Assembly (NCBI GenBank): GCA_028714075.1
Contig: JAQTMZ010000004.1
Coordinates: forward strand, 178,580-242,579
Direction: 5' to 3'
From: Gallionella sp.
Lineage (GTDB): Bacteria > Pseudomonadota > Gammaproteobacteria > Burkholderiales > Gallionellaceae
Length of the DNA: 64,000 nucleotides
Under the pieces are notes generated by a model. It made no database searches and was not told where the DNA came from. It was given only the letters and a program-made list of their open reading frames with translations. Position numbers and translations under genes: made by a program. Shown piece by piece: positions 52,706 to 62,041 of the stretch; position 1 is the stretch's first letter; the number at the start of each line of letters is the position of its first letter.

Positions 52706-53668
52706 TTATTCCAGCGTCAGCCGTGCCACTTCGCTTGAAGATCTGATATGCGGCGTCAGGTCGACTTGCTTGCCGCGATAGTAAAGCCGCACCGATGTAG
52801 CATGGCCGATCGCCAGCGAAAACGGCGCGTGGCCGTTCAGGGATAACTCGCTGCCGGGCAAATTGATCTGCGACGACAGTATTTTGTCATCCTTGTCTTT
52901 AATTTCAGCCCATGACTCCGCATCGAATGTCAGGCGCAGCATGGCAGTTTGCGGCGATGTGCCGGGCGGTGCCGCAGGTTTTGCCGGCTGCGTTAATACC
53001 TCCGGCTTGCCGCCCGCAACAGGCAGTGCGTCGCGGGGTTTGGAAGATGCTGACTTGGCTGCCAAAACCGCAGATTGTGTCACCGAAGATTGCACCGCAA
53101 CCAGCGCAGGGCGTGCCTCCGGTACGGGCGTAATTACGCTCGTCTCAAGAACCGGTGATGCCGGTATGATTTGTATTGTTGCGGGCAACGCAACCGGGGT
53201 TTCAACCTGCGCCACTTCCGGCTTTGCCGGTGGCGTCGTGAAATTCCACACCGCGAACGCGACAACCAGTACCGCCAACAACAACGCCGCCCCCAACCAG
53301 ACCAGGTTTTGCCGGTACGGGGAATACGCGCTGGGGAATGGCACTTCGACGGAGACCGGTGCCAGCGACATCGGAGGTACATTTGTCTGCGGCAGAGCAG
53401 CCAACAATGGCTGTGCATCCATATCCAGAATCTTGGCATAGCTGCGCACAAAGCCGCGCACAAACGTCATTTCGGGCAAGCTCTTAAAATCATCCGCTTC
53501 GAGTGCCTCGATTTGGCGGGGCGCGAACTTGAGTTGGTTGGCAATATCCGCCACGCTCAAACCGCCGCGCTCACGCGCTTCACGTAGCGTTTTGCCCAAT
53601 GAAGCCACCGGTGTCGTGGCAACGCCAGCATCCTGGCCGGCATTATTTTCGGGGAGCTGTTCCATCAT
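52706..53668 (-). CDS. rodZ: RodZ-like cell-shape protein
   Basis: 320 residues. Cytoplasmic helix-turn-helix domain (about 25-100; [56 protein letters not shown]), one helix (about 122-143), a long Pro/Val/Ala-rich linker, and a periplasmic DUF4115 beta domain (about 240-318; [30 protein letters not shown]). RodZ links MreB to the envelope to keep rod shape. In pilF-rodZ-ispG order, overlapping pilF by ATGA. Confidence 0.9.
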   Translation of the reverse strand: MMEQLPENNAGQDAGVATTPVASLGKTLREARERGGLSVADIANQLKFAPRQIEALEADDFKSLPEMTFVRGFVRSYAKILDMDAQPLLAALPQTNVPPMSLAPVSVEVPFPSAYSPYRQNLVWLGAALLLAVLVVAFAVWNFTTPPAKPEVAQVETPVALPATIQIIPASPVLETSVITPVPEARPALVAVQSSVTQSAVLAAKSASSKPRDALPVAGGKPEVLTQPAKPAAPPGTSPQTAMLRLTFDAESWAEIKDKDDKILSSQINLPGSELSLNGHAPFSLAIGHATSVRLYYRGKQVDLTPHIRSSSEVARLTLE

Positions 53669-54429
53669 TCTCTGTGCGTAAGCAGTTTGGTTTCGCGCGC
53701 ATCCGGAAAATGCTTGCGTAGCTGCATACTATAGCTGGCCTCGGAATTGAGGTCTCCGACCTTCCTCTCGATACGCACTGCCAGCCAGAGTTGCTCGGCT
53801 GTCAGATTTTCGGATTTCTCCGAAAACTTTGCGAAATATTTTTTTGCGGCGGTGTAATCGCCATTGGCAAAGCTCAACTCGGCCATCGCCAGCAACGCCT
53901 GCGACAAGCCGGGTTGCAGCAACAGCGCGCGTTGCAGGAAATCTTCGGCGTCCTTGCCATTGCCCGCCTTTTTGGAACATAGCCCGGCATTCAGGTAAGC
54001 GCGCTCCGGTGTTCGGTACAAGGGGTTCTTCAAGGCCGCCATGAAATGCGGAATCGACTCTTTTTCCTTGCCGCGTTCACACAGGAACCAGCCGTAATTG
54101 TTATGCGTTTCCGAATCGTCTTTGTCGAGGCGCAGGCTTTGCTGAAAATCCTCTTCGGCTTCTTTGTATTCGCGCAGATCCATATGGATCAAGCCGCGCA
54201 TGTTATAGGCCGGCGCATAGTTGCGGTCGGCCTGCAACGCCTTGTCGATTTCGCCCAGCGCGACACCGAGCTGCAAGCGCTCGTAATATGAACCCGCCAA
54301 CTCGGTGTGCAGCTTCGCGCTGGTATGCGCGCGGCTGCCAAGTTGTGCGGCTTGCTGCCCTCCCGATGGAGTGCCGCAACCCGCCAGAACAATCAATGCA
54401 AACGACAGGGCAATCAGTTTATTCATCAA
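53665..54429 (-). CDS. pilF: Type IV pilus biogenesis lipoprotein PilF/PilW
   Basis: Pilotin-type TPR lipoprotein placing the PilQ secretin in the outer membrane, 254 residues. Lipobox LAGC at about residues 15-18, then about six TPR motifs ([64 protein letters not shown]). With pilU elsewhere in the window it points to type IV pili. Overlaps rlmN by ATGA; two adjacent ATGs make the exact start ambiguous by one codon. Confidence 0.92.
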   Translation of the reverse strand: MMNKLIALSFALIVLAGCGTPSGGQQAAQLGSRAHTSAKLHTELAGSYYERLQLGVALGEIDKALQADRNYAPAYNMRGLIHMDLREYKEAEEDFQQSLRLDKDDSETHNNYGWFLCERGKEKESIPHFMAALKNPLYRTPERAYLNAGLCSKKAGNGKDAEDFLQRALLLQPGLSQALLAMAELSFANGDYTAAKKYFAKFSEKSENLTAEQLWLAVRIERKVGDLNSEASYSMQLRKHFPDARETKLLTHRE

Positions 54430-55508
54430 TGCACCTCGGCTAAATGTTGCACGGCCCGTCTGGTTTTATCCTGCACCAGTCCGGCCAATTGTCCGCACGC
54501 CGCAGCGATATCGTCGCCGCGTATTTTGCGCGTGGTGGTCACGATATCCGCCTCCATCAACACATCGCGGAAGCGGCGAATCGCTTCCGGGTTGGAGCGC
54601 CGATAATGCGTTTGCGGGAACGGATTGAACGGAATCAGGTTGAATTTGCACGGTACTTCGCGCACCAGTTGCACCAGTTCGCGCGCCTGTTGCACACTGT
54701 CATTCACCCCGTCGAGCAGCACATACTCAAAGGTGATGAAGTCGCGCGGCGCGCGCTCCAGATAACGCCGGCATGCCGCCAGCAATTCCTTGAGCGGGTA
54801 CTTCCGGTTGACCGGCACCAGCATGTCGCGCAGCTTGTCGTTCGGCGCGTGCAGCGATACCGCCAGCGCCACCGGACATTCGTCGCGCAACCGGTCCATC
54901 GCCGGCACGATACCGGAAGTGGATACCGTCACGCGGCGACGCGACAAGCCGTAAGCGTGATCGTCCAGCATCAGGCGCAGCGCGCTCACGGTGTTGTCGA
55001 AATTCAGCAGCGGCTCGCCCATGCCCATCAGCACCACGTTGCTGATTTTCCAGTTGCCATCACTATCCTTGCCGAGCTGATGGTTCGCCCACCACAACTG
55101 GCCGATGATTTCCGCCACGCCGAGATTGCGGTTAAAGCCCTGCTTGCCGGTCGAACAGAACGCGCAGTCCAGCGCGCAGCCCGCCTGGGTGGAAACGCAC
55201 AGCGTGCCGCGTGTCTCTTCCGGGATGTACACCGCTTCCACGGCGTTGCCCGTCCCGACGTCCAGCAGCCACTTGCGCGTGCCGTCATCGGACAATTCTT
55301 CGCGTATGACGTTCGGCGCGGCAATACAGGCGCATTGCGCGAGCTTGTCGCGCAACGCTGCCGCGATGTCGGTCATCGCGGCGAAATCGGACTCCCCTTC
55401 TTTGTAAATCCAGCGCATCAGCTGGCGCGCACGGAACGGCTTTTCGCCCATTTCCGTGAAATAGCCGGTCAGCGCATGCGCATCAAAGTCGAGGAGGTTG
55501 CTTTTCAT
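54426..55508 (-). CDS. rlmN: Dual-specificity rRNA/tRNA adenine-C2 methyltransferase
   Basis: Radical-SAM enzyme methylating A2503 of 23S rRNA and A37 of some tRNAs, 360 residues. Cluster motif CALDCAFC within [20 protein letters not shown]. Catalytic Cys in [15 protein letters not shown] near residue 338 and in the radical-SAM loop. Also [10 protein letters not shown] and ALSLHAPND. Start ATG 55508. Second gene of the run beginning with ndk. Confidence 0.96.
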   Translation of the reverse strand: MKSNLLDFDAHALTGYFTEMGEKPFRARQLMRWIYKEGESDFAAMTDIAAALRDKLAQCACIAAPNVIREELSDDGTRKWLLDVGTGNAVEAVYIPEETRGTLCVSTQAGCALDCAFCSTGKQGFNRNLGVAEIIGQLWWANHQLGKDSDGNWKISNVVLMGMGEPLLNFDNTVSALRLMLDDHAYGLSRRRVTVSTSGIVPAMDRLRDECPVALAVSLHAPNDKLRDMLVPVNRKYPLKELLAACRRYLERAPRDFITFEYVLLDGVNDSVQQARELVQLVREVPCKFNLIPFNPFPQTHYRRSNPEAIRRFRDVLMEADIVTTTRKIRGDDIAAACGQLAGLVQDKTRRAVQHLAEVH

Positions 55509-55528
55509 TCTACTTGGGACATCATTTC

Positions 55529-55954
55529 TTAACGCGAATAAACATTCATCGCCGGGAAGAAATACGCGATCTCCACCGCAGCCGTTTCGGGTGCATCGGA
55601 ACCATGCACCGCATTCGCGTCGATGCTGTCGGCAAAGTCAGCACGGATCGTGCCCTTGTCGGCCTTCTTCGGATCGGTCGCACCCATCAGGTCGCGGTTC
55701 TTCAGGATTGCGCCTTCGCCTTCCAGCGCCTGGATCATCACCGGGCCGGAAATCATGAAGTTGACCAGATCGTTGAAGAACGGACGGGCGCGGTGTACGG
55801 CATAAAAACCTTCCGCTTCGGCGCGCGACAATTGCGTCATGCGTGCGGCCACGACTTTCAGGCCTGCGTTCTCGAAGCGGGTGTAAATCTGGCCGATGAC
55901 ATTCTTGGCAACTGCATCGGGTTTGATAATCGACAGGGTACGTTCAACAGCCAT
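55529..55954 (-). CDS. ndk: Nucleoside diphosphate kinase
   Basis: Ping-pong phosphate transfer between NTPs and NDPs, 141 residues, the usual length. Active-site motif [20 protein letters not shown] with the phospho-His, and start [17 protein letters not shown] 55954 matches the family; the in-frame ATG at 55972 adds six residues. GGAG site at 55964-55967. First gene of the housekeeping run. Confidence 0.97.
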   Translation of the reverse strand: MAVERTLSIIKPDAVAKNVIGQIYTRFENAGLKVVAARMTQLSRAEAEGFYAVHRARPFFNDLVNFMISGPVMIQALEGEGAILKNRDLMGATDPKKADKGTIRADFADSIDANAVHGSDAPETAAVEIAYFFPAMNVYSR

Positions 55955-56003
55955 GCTTTTTTCTCCAAACAATTTAAAAGTTGATCAAAATTCCGAGGGC
56001 GTG

Positions 56004-56032
56004 ATTCTATCAGGCTTTGCCTGCGCTGTCGC
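56004..56032 (-). promoter_or_regulatory. Candidate promoter for the ndk run
   Basis: On the minus strand: GCGACA, 17 bp, TAGAAT, about 50 bp before ndk. Fits sigma-70 with a partial -35. Consensus match only. Confidence 0.42.
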
Positions 56033-56070
56033 AGCCCATAAGCCTTGCATTGCTTCGATTGTTGGGAGTC

Positions 56071-56098
56071 TTGGCAAGCGGGTATACTGGGCAATCGC
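56071..56098 (+). promoter_or_regulatory. Candidate sigma-70 promoter for the cheZ-region genes
   Basis: TTGGCA, 16 bp, TATACT, 26 bp before the ATG at 56125. Both hexamers match five of six positions. Divergent from the ndk promoter. Confidence 0.55.
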
Positions 56099-56124
56099 TG
56101 TTCCTGATTCAAGGGGAAGACACA

Positions 56125-57084
56125 ATGGGAATGCTGGGGTACTTGTTCGGCCATGACCGCGAGGAAAATATTCCGGGACTGCTGCCCGCCATCGAGCGTG
56201 CGGTCTCCGCGGTCGAGCCGCTGCTCAAGCAGGCAGGCGGATACCCCGAAATCTACCGCAAACCCGTCGCAACTGCGCTGAAATACGCCCGCAGCCTGGC
56301 GGCCAGCGTGCCCGGCCCGGTGGTGATCAACCGGGAGTCCTATGCCAAGGATCCCTTCGTTCACGCCCTGTTTCCATCCTTAGATTTTATTCAGGATGCA
56401 TTCAGCGCCAGCCGCGCCTTGCAGGATCATTACCAAGAATTCCCCTCGGTCAATGAGTTATACGCGTTGATGGGCATGCGGCGCTTTGAAAAGACCGTGG
56501 CTGGTATGGAGTTGGCAGGCCAGACGATACAGCGTGATGTGATTCAAAAAGTAGTCTATTTCACCACCCATACCATCGAAGACCCCGCACCCAGCGAAGA
56601 ACAGTCGAGGGATCAGGTTGTCTGGAGTTTTTTCGACAGCCTGGTGCGCAAGGTAAAAAAACGGATCGAGGCGCGCAAACAGGACAAGCAGTCGCAGATG
56701 CAGCAGAAGGATGCGCTGATCTCCCGTTTGCGCACAGCCGATGCAGAAACACGGCCCGCTCTGGAAAAGGAGCTGTCGAAAGCGATAGCGGGCATCCAGT
56801 CCGCCACCAGCTCACTGGAGTTGCACAATTACATAGAAGACTTCGATGCAGTGCTGCTGAACCCGGAACAGCATCTCCGTTTAAACCGGATACCGATGGT
56901 TCTGGACCGCATGGGCATCAGGCAAAATAGCGACAATACGAACCAGGAGGGAGCGGTCACATTCCACGAATTGATCGGCTTTGACCGCCGTGACTGGGTA
57001 GTGACCATGGTGTATTGCAGCAACATGCAAAGCGAATCATTCGCCACCAAGCTGGAGAAGGCATACCGCGAACTGGCCATATAA
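56125..57084 (+). CDS. Unrecognised alpha-helical protein upstream of cheZ
   Basis: 319-residue protein without signal peptide or membrane helix. Mostly predicted helical, with a charged coiled-coil stretch around 185-235 (KVKKRIEARKQDKQSQMQQKDALISRLRTADAETRPALEKELSKAI). Features such as RFEKTVAGMELAGQTIQRDVIQKVVYFTTHTIEDP and GAVTFHELIGFDRRDWVVTMVYC are likely conserved blocks. ATG 56125 has an AAGGGGA site. It precedes cheZ in the same direction after 111 bp. Function unknown; not a known chemotaxis protein. Confidence 0.7.
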   Translation: MGMLGYLFGHDREENIPGLLPAIERAVSAVEPLLKQAGGYPEIYRKPVATALKYARSLAASVPGPVVINRESYAKDPFVHALFPSLDFIQDAFSASRALQDHYQEFPSVNELYALMGMRRFEKTVAGMELAGQTIQRDVIQKVVYFTTHTIEDPAPSEEQSRDQVVWSFFDSLVRKVKKRIEARKQDKQSQMQQKDALISRLRTADAETRPALEKELSKAIAGIQSATSSLELHNYIEDFDAVLLNPEQHLRLNRIPMVLDRMGIRQNSDNTNQEGAVTFHELIGFDRRDWVVTMVYCSNMQSESFATKLEKAYRELAI

Positions 57085-57195
57085 GGCACCCATAACCCCC
57101 GCAATAAAGTACTTCCCGGTGGTTGCCGCATTTACGTTACCTATCCCAGGCCGATTTTGCTATTATTCTCACGAACCTCTTGGGAGACATGACTG

Positions 57196-57828
57196 ATGGC
57201 CACGCGCAAAACAAGCACCAAACTCTCGGAGAAAACCAAACTCCCGGAGAAGAAAGTAGCCGATATCGGTCGCGCCGTTGCCCGGATGCACCGTTTACTC
57301 AAGGAGCTCGGTCACGTCAAAGGCTTGCAACAAAGCGCCTCGACCATGCCGGATGCGCGTGCGCGCCTGAACTTCATCGACCAGACCATGCATGAGGCCT
57401 CGGAAAAAACCCTCAGTGCCGTAGAAAACTCATTGCCGCTCACCGATACCACGCGCAAATCCTGCGCCCGCCTGTCCAAGCAACTGTCCAAAGCAGAAGA
57501 CCTCGCGCACCACACGCTGGTGCAGAAAACCATCTCTCACCTGGGAGAAATAGCCGCTGCGGAAGAAACCTTGCACCACAACCTGCTGCTGATTATGGAA
57601 GCGCAGGAGTTTCGCGATGTCGCCGGCCAGATGATCAATAAAATTCTGGGGGCCGCAGAGGAAATCGAAGATATCCTGCTCGACATCCTGCGCGAATATG
57701 CGCCGAACACCAAGGATTCGCTCATCTCGAGCAAAGGCCTGACCTCGGGCCCGGTAATAAACATCAAGTCAGATAACGTCAATGGGCAAGATGAGGTGGA
57801 CGATTTGCTCGCCTCGATGGGGTTCTGA
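57196..57828 (+). CDS. cheZ: CheZ phosphatase
   Basis: Dephosphorylates CheY-P. 210 residues, long helical hairpin. Catalytic pair kept in EAQEFRDVAGQMINKI: Asp and, four residues on, Gln (E. coli Asp143/Gln147 pattern). The C-terminal peptide QDEVDDLLASMGF matches the CheY-binding tail of enterobacterial CheZ. No cheY or flagellar genes are nearby, and the chemosensory operon is 15 kb away on the same strand. GGGAGA site at 57181-57186. Confidence 0.9.
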   Translation: MATRKTSTKLSEKTKLPEKKVADIGRAVARMHRLLKELGHVKGLQQSASTMPDARARLNFIDQTMHEASEKTLSAVENSLPLTDTTRKSCARLSKQLSKAEDLAHHTLVQKTISHLGEIAAAEETLHHNLLLIMEAQEFRDVAGQMINKILGAAEEIEDILLDILREYAPNTKDSLISSKGLTSGPVINIKSDNVNGQDEVDDLLASMGF

Positions 57829-57925
57829 TTTTGCAAAGCACCACCCCGCGCCTGCGCTGACCGGACCGATGGTCAAGACAGGAACCTGCTTACCCGGCAT
57901 AAGAACCACCTGACAGGAGATCACC

Positions 57926-58483
57926 ATGACAAACAGCACTGATAATCCGCATGACACCCAACATCTCGATTTGACCCAGGCACGAAAAACGGTGCTGATG
58001 ATCGAACTGTCCGCCGGCCAGATTGAAGCCGCGATGAAAGACAGCAACAGCTCGGTCGAGGTGTTAACCGACGCATTCACCACGATGGCGGGCTACATGC
58101 GCATGATCAACGACACGATTGCAGCCCTGCCGGACAAAGGGGAATTGATCGACACCAAAGCCAACCTGCTGGGCGCCACGGAAAACGTCTCGGGCATGGT
58201 GCATAAGGCGATCATCGCTTTCCAGTTTTATGACCGGCTGGTGCAACGCCTCTCGCATGTAAACCATAGCCTGGCTTCCCTTTCCGATTTGATCAACGAC
58301 AGCTCGCGCCTTAACAGCCCTTATGAATGGGCTGCGCTGCAGGAAAAAATCCGCTCGAAATATTCGATGCGCGAGGAAATCGAAATGTTCGACGCCGTAC
58401 TCGGGGGCATGACGGTGAAAGATGCGCTCGAAAAATTCATGACCCAGATGAAGGATCATCCCGACGACATCGAACTGTTCTGA
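57926..58483 (+). CDS. Possible CheZ paralogue
   Basis: 185 residues, helical. Contains MVHKAIIAFQFYDRLVQRLSHVNHSL: an Asp followed four residues later by Gln (DRLVQ), the same spacing as the CheZ catalytic pair, in a comparable long helix. It lacks the CheZ C-terminal CheY-binding tail; ends KDHPDDIELF. Directly after cheZ with a CAGGAGA site at 57915-57921. Could be a phosphatase for another receiver or a non-enzymatic relative. A hypothesis, not a family assignment. Confidence 0.6.
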   Translation: MTNSTDNPHDTQHLDLTQARKTVLMIELSAGQIEAAMKDSNSSVEVLTDAFTTMAGYMRMINDTIAALPDKGELIDTKANLLGATENVSGMVHKAIIAFQFYDRLVQRLSHVNHSLASLSDLINDSSRLNSPYEWAALQEKIRSKYSMREEIEMFDAVLGGMTVKDALEKFMTQMKDHPDDIELF

Positions 58484-58549
58484 TTTGTAGCGCGCGGGCC
58501 GGGCAAAGCTCGACCTGCGGAAAAACAGCTTCCACCTCTTCGCTCCTGT

Positions 58550-60388
58550 ATGCCACATTCCATCCGGCTGCTACCCGACCTGCTCATCAATCAAATCGCC
58601 GCCGGCGAGGTGATCGAGCGCCCCGCTTCGGCGCTCAAGGAGTTGCTGGAAAATAGCCTGGATGCGGGTGCTACCGACATCGCGGTGCAACTGGAAGGCG
58701 GCGGCATCAAGCTGTTGCGCGTGCGCGACAACGGCAAAGGCATCGCCAAGAACGAGCTGCAACTGGCGCTGATGCGCCACGCCACCAGCAAGATCGCCTC
58801 GCTGGACGATTTGCAACAGGTCGCCAGCATGGGTTTCCGCGGCGAGGCGCTGGCCAGCATGGCGGCGGTGGCGCAGCTCACTCTGACCAGCCGAACCGCA
58901 TCCGACGCGCACGGCTGGAAAGTGGAAGCGCTGGATGGAAAGATCAGCGAACCCGCTCCCGTCAGCCATGCGCAAGGCACCAGCATCGAATTGCGCGAGC
59001 TGTATTTCAACACGCCGGCGCGGCGCAAATTCCTGAAATCCGAAGCCACCGAATTCGCCTGGTGCGAAGAAGCCTTCAAGCGCATCGCGCTGTCGCGCCC
59101 AGATGTCGCCTTTTCGCTGCAACACAACGGGCGCACAATTTGGCAGCTGCCCGCCTCCCCTCTCCCACTTGCGGGAGATGGGCCGGGGGAGAGGGTAGCC
59201 CCCCTAAAACGCGTTGCCGCCTTGCTCGGCGACGAGTTCGGACAAGCCGCCGTAGCGGTTTCGCGCAACGCGGCGAACCTGTCGCTGCACGGTTTGGCCG
59301 CCCTGCCCGCTTATTCGCGCGCCACCCGCGACGCGCAATATTTTTTCGTCAATGGCCGTTTCGTGCGCGACAAAGTCGCCAGCCACGCGCTACGCCAGGC
59401 GTATCAGGATGTCCTGCATCACCAGCGCCATCCGGCCTTCGTGCTGTTCCTCGAACTACCGCCGGAGCAAGTTGACGTGAATGTCCATCCCGCCAAAAGC
59501 GAAGTGCGCTTCCGCGAAAGCCAGGGAATACATCAATTCATTTTTCACACCCTGCAACAGGCGCTTGCCATTCCGGCATCGCCCGATGTACCCGCGCCGG
59601 AGCTTCCCGCCAGAGTGCCGTTCACCATGCCAGCGCAGCAGAGAATGCCGCTGAATGCGGAACAGCTAAATGCAACTTACCAAGTGTGGCAAGCGCAGAC
59701 AGGAAACCCCTCCCAACCTCCCCTTGTCAGGGGAGGAGCAATCTTCCCCCCTGACAAGGGGGGACTGAGGGGGGTTGCTTTCCCACTTCCCACTCCCCAT
59801 GAAGAATTCCCCTTCGGCTTCGCCCTCGCGCAACTCTCCGGCGTCTACATCCTCGCGCAAAACACCCAGGGCCTGATCGTGGTGGACATGCATGCCGCGC
59901 ACGAACGCATCGTGTATGAAAAACTCAAGACCGCGCTGGATGCCGAACAGATCGCCACACAGCCGCTGCTGATCCCGGTGACTTTCTATGCCGACGCGCT
60001 GGAGGTCGCCACCGTGGAAGCGGAACAAGCCACGCTCAAGAAACTCGGCTTCGACATCGCACCGCTCTCGCCCAACACCCTGGCGGTACGCGCCATGCCG
60101 GTGCTGCTCAAGCAATCCGAGGCGGAAGCCGCCGCGCGCGATGTGCTGGACGAACTGCGCGAGTTCGGCGCAAGCCGCACCATGACCGAGCGGCGCGACG
60201 AACTGCTCGCCACCCTCGCCTGCCACGGCGCAGTGCGCGCCAACCGGATATTGAGCATCACCGAAATGAATGCGCTGCTGCGCGAGATGGAACAAACCGA
60301 ACGCTCCGGCCAATGCAACCACGGCCGCCCGACCTGGTTTCAGTTGAGCATGGGCGAACTGGACAAGATGTTCATGCGTGGCAAATAA
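58550..60388 (+). CDS. mutL: DNA mismatch repair protein MutL
   Basis: Homodimeric ATPase linking MutS to strand cleavage or excision, 612 residues. GHKL ATPase with IAAGEVIERPASALKELLENSLDAGAT, VRDNGKGI and GFRGEALASM; C-terminal dimerisation domain with HAAHERIVYEKLKTAL. The endonuclease motif (DQHA...E) is partly altered (VVDMHAAHERI). Two in-frame repeat inserts: residues about 201-217 (SPLPLAGDGPGERVAP) in the second ATPase subdomain and about 384-408 (NPSQPPLVRGGAIFPPDKGGLRG) in the linker. The start is ATG 58550 with PHSIRLLPDLL. Confidence 0.93.
   Translation: MPHSIRLLPDLLINQIAAGEVIERPASALKELLENSLDAGATDIAVQLEGGGIKLLRVRDNGKGIAKNELQLALMRHATSKIASLDDLQQVASMGFRGEALASMAAVAQLTLTSRTASDAHGWKVEALDGKISEPAPVSHAQGTSIELRELYFNTPARRKFLKSEATEFAWCEEAFKRIALSRPDVAFSLQHNGRTIWQLPASPLPLAGDGPGERVAPLKRVAALLGDEFGQAAVAVSRNAANLSLHGLAALPAYSRATRDAQYFFVNGRFVRDKVASHALRQAYQDVLHHQRHPAFVLFLELPPEQVDVNVHPAKSEVRFRESQGIHQFIFHTLQQALAIPASPDVPAPELPARVPFTMPAQQRMPLNAEQLNATYQVWQAQTGNPSQPPLVRGGAIFPPDKGGLRGVAFPLPTPHEEFPFGFALAQLSGVYILAQNTQGLIVVDMHAAHERIVYEKLKTALDAEQIATQPLLIPVTFYADALEVATVEAEQATLKKLGFDIAPLSPNTLAVRAMPVLLKQSEAEAAARDVLDELREFGASRTMTERRDELLATLACHGAVRANRILSITEMNALLREMEQTERSGQCNHGRPTWFQLSMGELDKMFMRGK
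59157..59195. repeat. CTCTCCC-type hairpin inside mutL (ATPase region)
   Basis: CCCCTCTCCCACTTGCGGGAGA plus GGGGGAGAGGG, a relative of the CTCTCCCGC family at 10778 and 18232, read in frame by mutL. Confidence 0.65.
59706..59777. repeat. CTTGTCAGGGG palindrome inside the mutL linker
   Basis: Arms CCTCCCCTTGTCAGGGG and CCCCCTGACAAGGGGGG form a long inverted repeat around an A/T-rich loop. Translated in frame as NPSQPPLVRGG...PPDKGGLRG. The linker position is likely to tolerate it. Confidence 0.8.
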
Positions 60389-60569
60389 CGGCAAGATGCA
60401 TGTTTTGAATTATTGTTGGCCGACAATATGTCAACGATCAACTTTGGATAAGCGTTATTATGTGTCTGTCACGGATGAGCATGCGCAATCCGGGCGGATT
60501 TACTTGGAATGTCAGAGGGATGATTACCCCCGACTTTTAACAATTGGCACCTACTTAAACGGAGACAAC

Positions 60570-61253
60570 ATGAAATCTTTTATTGTAAGCATGGTTGCAA
60601 CAACAGGTCTGATGGTTGCGGGTTTTGCTGTGGCAGCAGATATGCCGCCGGAAGGCAAGAAATTCTGTTCTGCATGCCACAATGTCGAAGGGAAAAAGAT
60701 GGGCCCCGGATTTACTGATGTGGCCAAGAAATATGCGGGCGACAAGGACGCAGCCGGCAAGATCGCTGCCAGCATAACCAAGGGCGGTGCGTTTGGCTGG
60801 AATATGGGCATGATGCCGGCAAAAGGCATGGGCGCAGGCGACGCTGATGTCCAGTCCCTGGCAAAATTTATCGCTGGTTTAGCTCCTGCTGCTGCTCCTG
60901 CGGCTCCCACTGCCGCCCCTGTTGCTCCTGCTAAAGCAGCTCCTGCCGCCGCAGCCGCTGCTCCTGCTGCAACCCCGGCTAAAACGGAAGCCGCTGCCCC
61001 GGCTAAAGTAGAAGCAGCCAAACCTGCTGCGACACCGGCCAAAACGGAAGCCGCTGCCCCTGCTAAAGTAGAAGCGGCCAAACCTGCTGCAACCCCGGCC
61101 AAAACGGAAGCCGCTGCTCCTGCTAAAGTAGAAGCCGCCAAGCCTGCAGCAAAGTCTGAAGAAAAGAAAGAAGAAGCGAAACCAGCCAAGAAACACAAGA
61201 AACACAAGAAAGAAGAACCCAAAAAAGAAGAATCCAAGGAAGAAGCCAAGTAA
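60570..61253 (+). CDS. Small c-type cytochrome with repetitive tail
   Basis: 227 residues. Signal peptide (about 1-23, cleaved after AVAA), then a c551/c5-type cytochrome domain (about 24-105) with CSACH haem motif and Met in the MMPAKGM region. A long tail follows: Ala/Pro-rich, three 20-residue repeats of the TPAKTEAAAPAKVEAAKPAA type (about 133-192) and a Lys/Glu/His-rich end. The tail resembles a wall- or matrix-binding linker; its role is unknown. The start is ATG 60570 with GGAG upstream; the frame is open from 60378 but without family support. A strong terminator follows. Confidence 0.85.
   Translation: MKSFIVSMVATTGLMVAGFAVAADMPPEGKKFCSACHNVEGKKMGPGFTDVAKKYAGDKDAAGKIAASITKGGAFGWNMGMMPAKGMGAGDADVQSLAKFIAGLAPAAAPAAPTAAPVAPAKAAPAAAAAAPAATPAKTEAAAPAKVEAAKPAATPAKTEAAAPAKVEAAKPAATPAKTEAAAPAKVEAAKPAAKSEEKKEEAKPAKKHKKHKKEEPKKEESKEEAK
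60967..61147 (+). repeat. 60-bp tandem repeat in the cytochrome tail
   Basis: Three copies of exactly 60 bp, differing at a handful of mostly third positions. Encodes the 20-residue Ala/Pro/Lys/Glu unit. A candidate variable-number repeat. Confidence 0.88.
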
Positions 61254-61269
61254 TTTGGCACACGCGTAG

Positions 61270-61298
61270 AAAAGGCAGGGGCGCCCCTGCCTTTTTTG
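61270..61298 (+). terminator. Intrinsic terminator after the cytochrome gene
   Basis: Perfect 26-bp palindrome AAAAGGCAGGGGC and GCCCCTGCCTTTT followed by TT, 17 bp after the stop. A textbook rho-independent hairpin and T-run; it is bidirectional in form. Confidence 0.9.
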
Positions 61299-61383
61299 TT
61301 TCTGGTGCACTCGGCATAACGCCTTTCTATCCAGTTCAAAACTGGATGCCGCTCAACCTGTAGCAGTCATTCGCCAAGGGTGG

Positions 61384-61506
61384 CTACGACACATAGCGGT
61401 TTATATTCGCCACTATAAAAATGCACCCCGCTTTTTCGGCTTGATACATCGCCGCATCAGCCATATTGAGGAGTTCTTCCTCTCCAGAAAAAGCGCTCGC
61501 CGCCAC
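61384..61506 (-). pseudogene. Remnant of a GGDEF-domain C-terminus
   Basis: Minus-strand frame of 41 codons ending in TAG at 61386-61384. It reads VAASAFSGEEELLNMADAAM then YQAEKAG...NRYVS, the conserved end of diguanylate-cyclase GGDEF domains. No upstream part is present (the DUF1264 gene starts beyond it), and an extra CIFIVANI stretch lies before NRYV. It is a decayed fragment. Confidence 0.65.
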
Positions 61507-61522
61507 CCTCTGCTTCTGTTCG

Positions 61523-62041
61523 CTACTTCGGTATCTCCAGTTTCTTTACAGGCTTATGGCTGATTGCCGTCGGAAACGTAACATTGCCGTTGGGTACTTT
61601 AGCTCCCACCGGCCACAGGTGGAAGATGATACCGTCAGTTTTGGACGCAGCCTCGGCAATCTCTTTAGCCTTTTCTGGGGTTACATCAAGAACTTGCACA
61701 CGCCCGGATGCAACCTCTTCCTTGTGATCGTGGAAGTGCTTATTCCATTGCTTCAGGGTCACATTTGTGCGCGCGAGCTTCTTGTCAATAAAGTATTCGA
61801 TCTCAACAAGCTCGGCATTCGGATCGGTGGACAGAAAAATCATGCACTGCAATATCTCCGGCTTGATCGGTTTGCAATAATGGTGATACGGGCCATGCAC
61901 CGTGCCATCCTCATGGCGGTGCGGTGCAAGAACATGAATATTGAAACCATCCGCCGGACTTTGCGCCTTTTCTTCGGCGAGCAAGGGGGTGGTCGCAAAG
62001 ATAGCTGTACCGAATAGGGCAATGAGCTGAAGCTTCTTCAT
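61523..62041 (-). CDS. Exported DUF1264 (OBAP-like) protein
   Basis: 172 residues. Signal peptide (about 1-22, KKLQLIALFGTAIFATTPLLA), then a DUF1264 domain: PYHHYCKPIKPEILQCMIFLS, ELVEIEYFIDKKLARTNV, WNKHFHDHKEEVASGRVQVLDVTPEKAKEIAEAASKTDGIIFHLWPVG. The family is related to plant oil-body-associated proteins and has no known bacterial function. His-rich and with two Cys, so metal binding is possible. ATG 62041 with AGGAGA upstream. Confidence 0.78.
   Translation of the reverse strand: MKKLQLIALFGTAIFATTPLLAEEKAQSPADGFNIHVLAPHRHEDGTVHGPYHHYCKPIKPEILQCMIFLSTDPNAELVEIEYFIDKKLARTNVTLKQWNKHFHDHKEEVASGRVQVLDVTPEKAKEIAEAASKTDGIIFHLWPVGAKVPNGNVTFPTAISHKPVKKLEIPK

Noticed and set aside
60378..60569. 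Extended start for the cytochrome gene
   Set aside because: The extension has no family similarity, and ATG 60570 has a Shine-Dalgarno and a signal peptide.
60967..61147. Regular 60-bp repeats as a possible CRISPR array
   Set aside because: No spacers; units are contiguous and coding.
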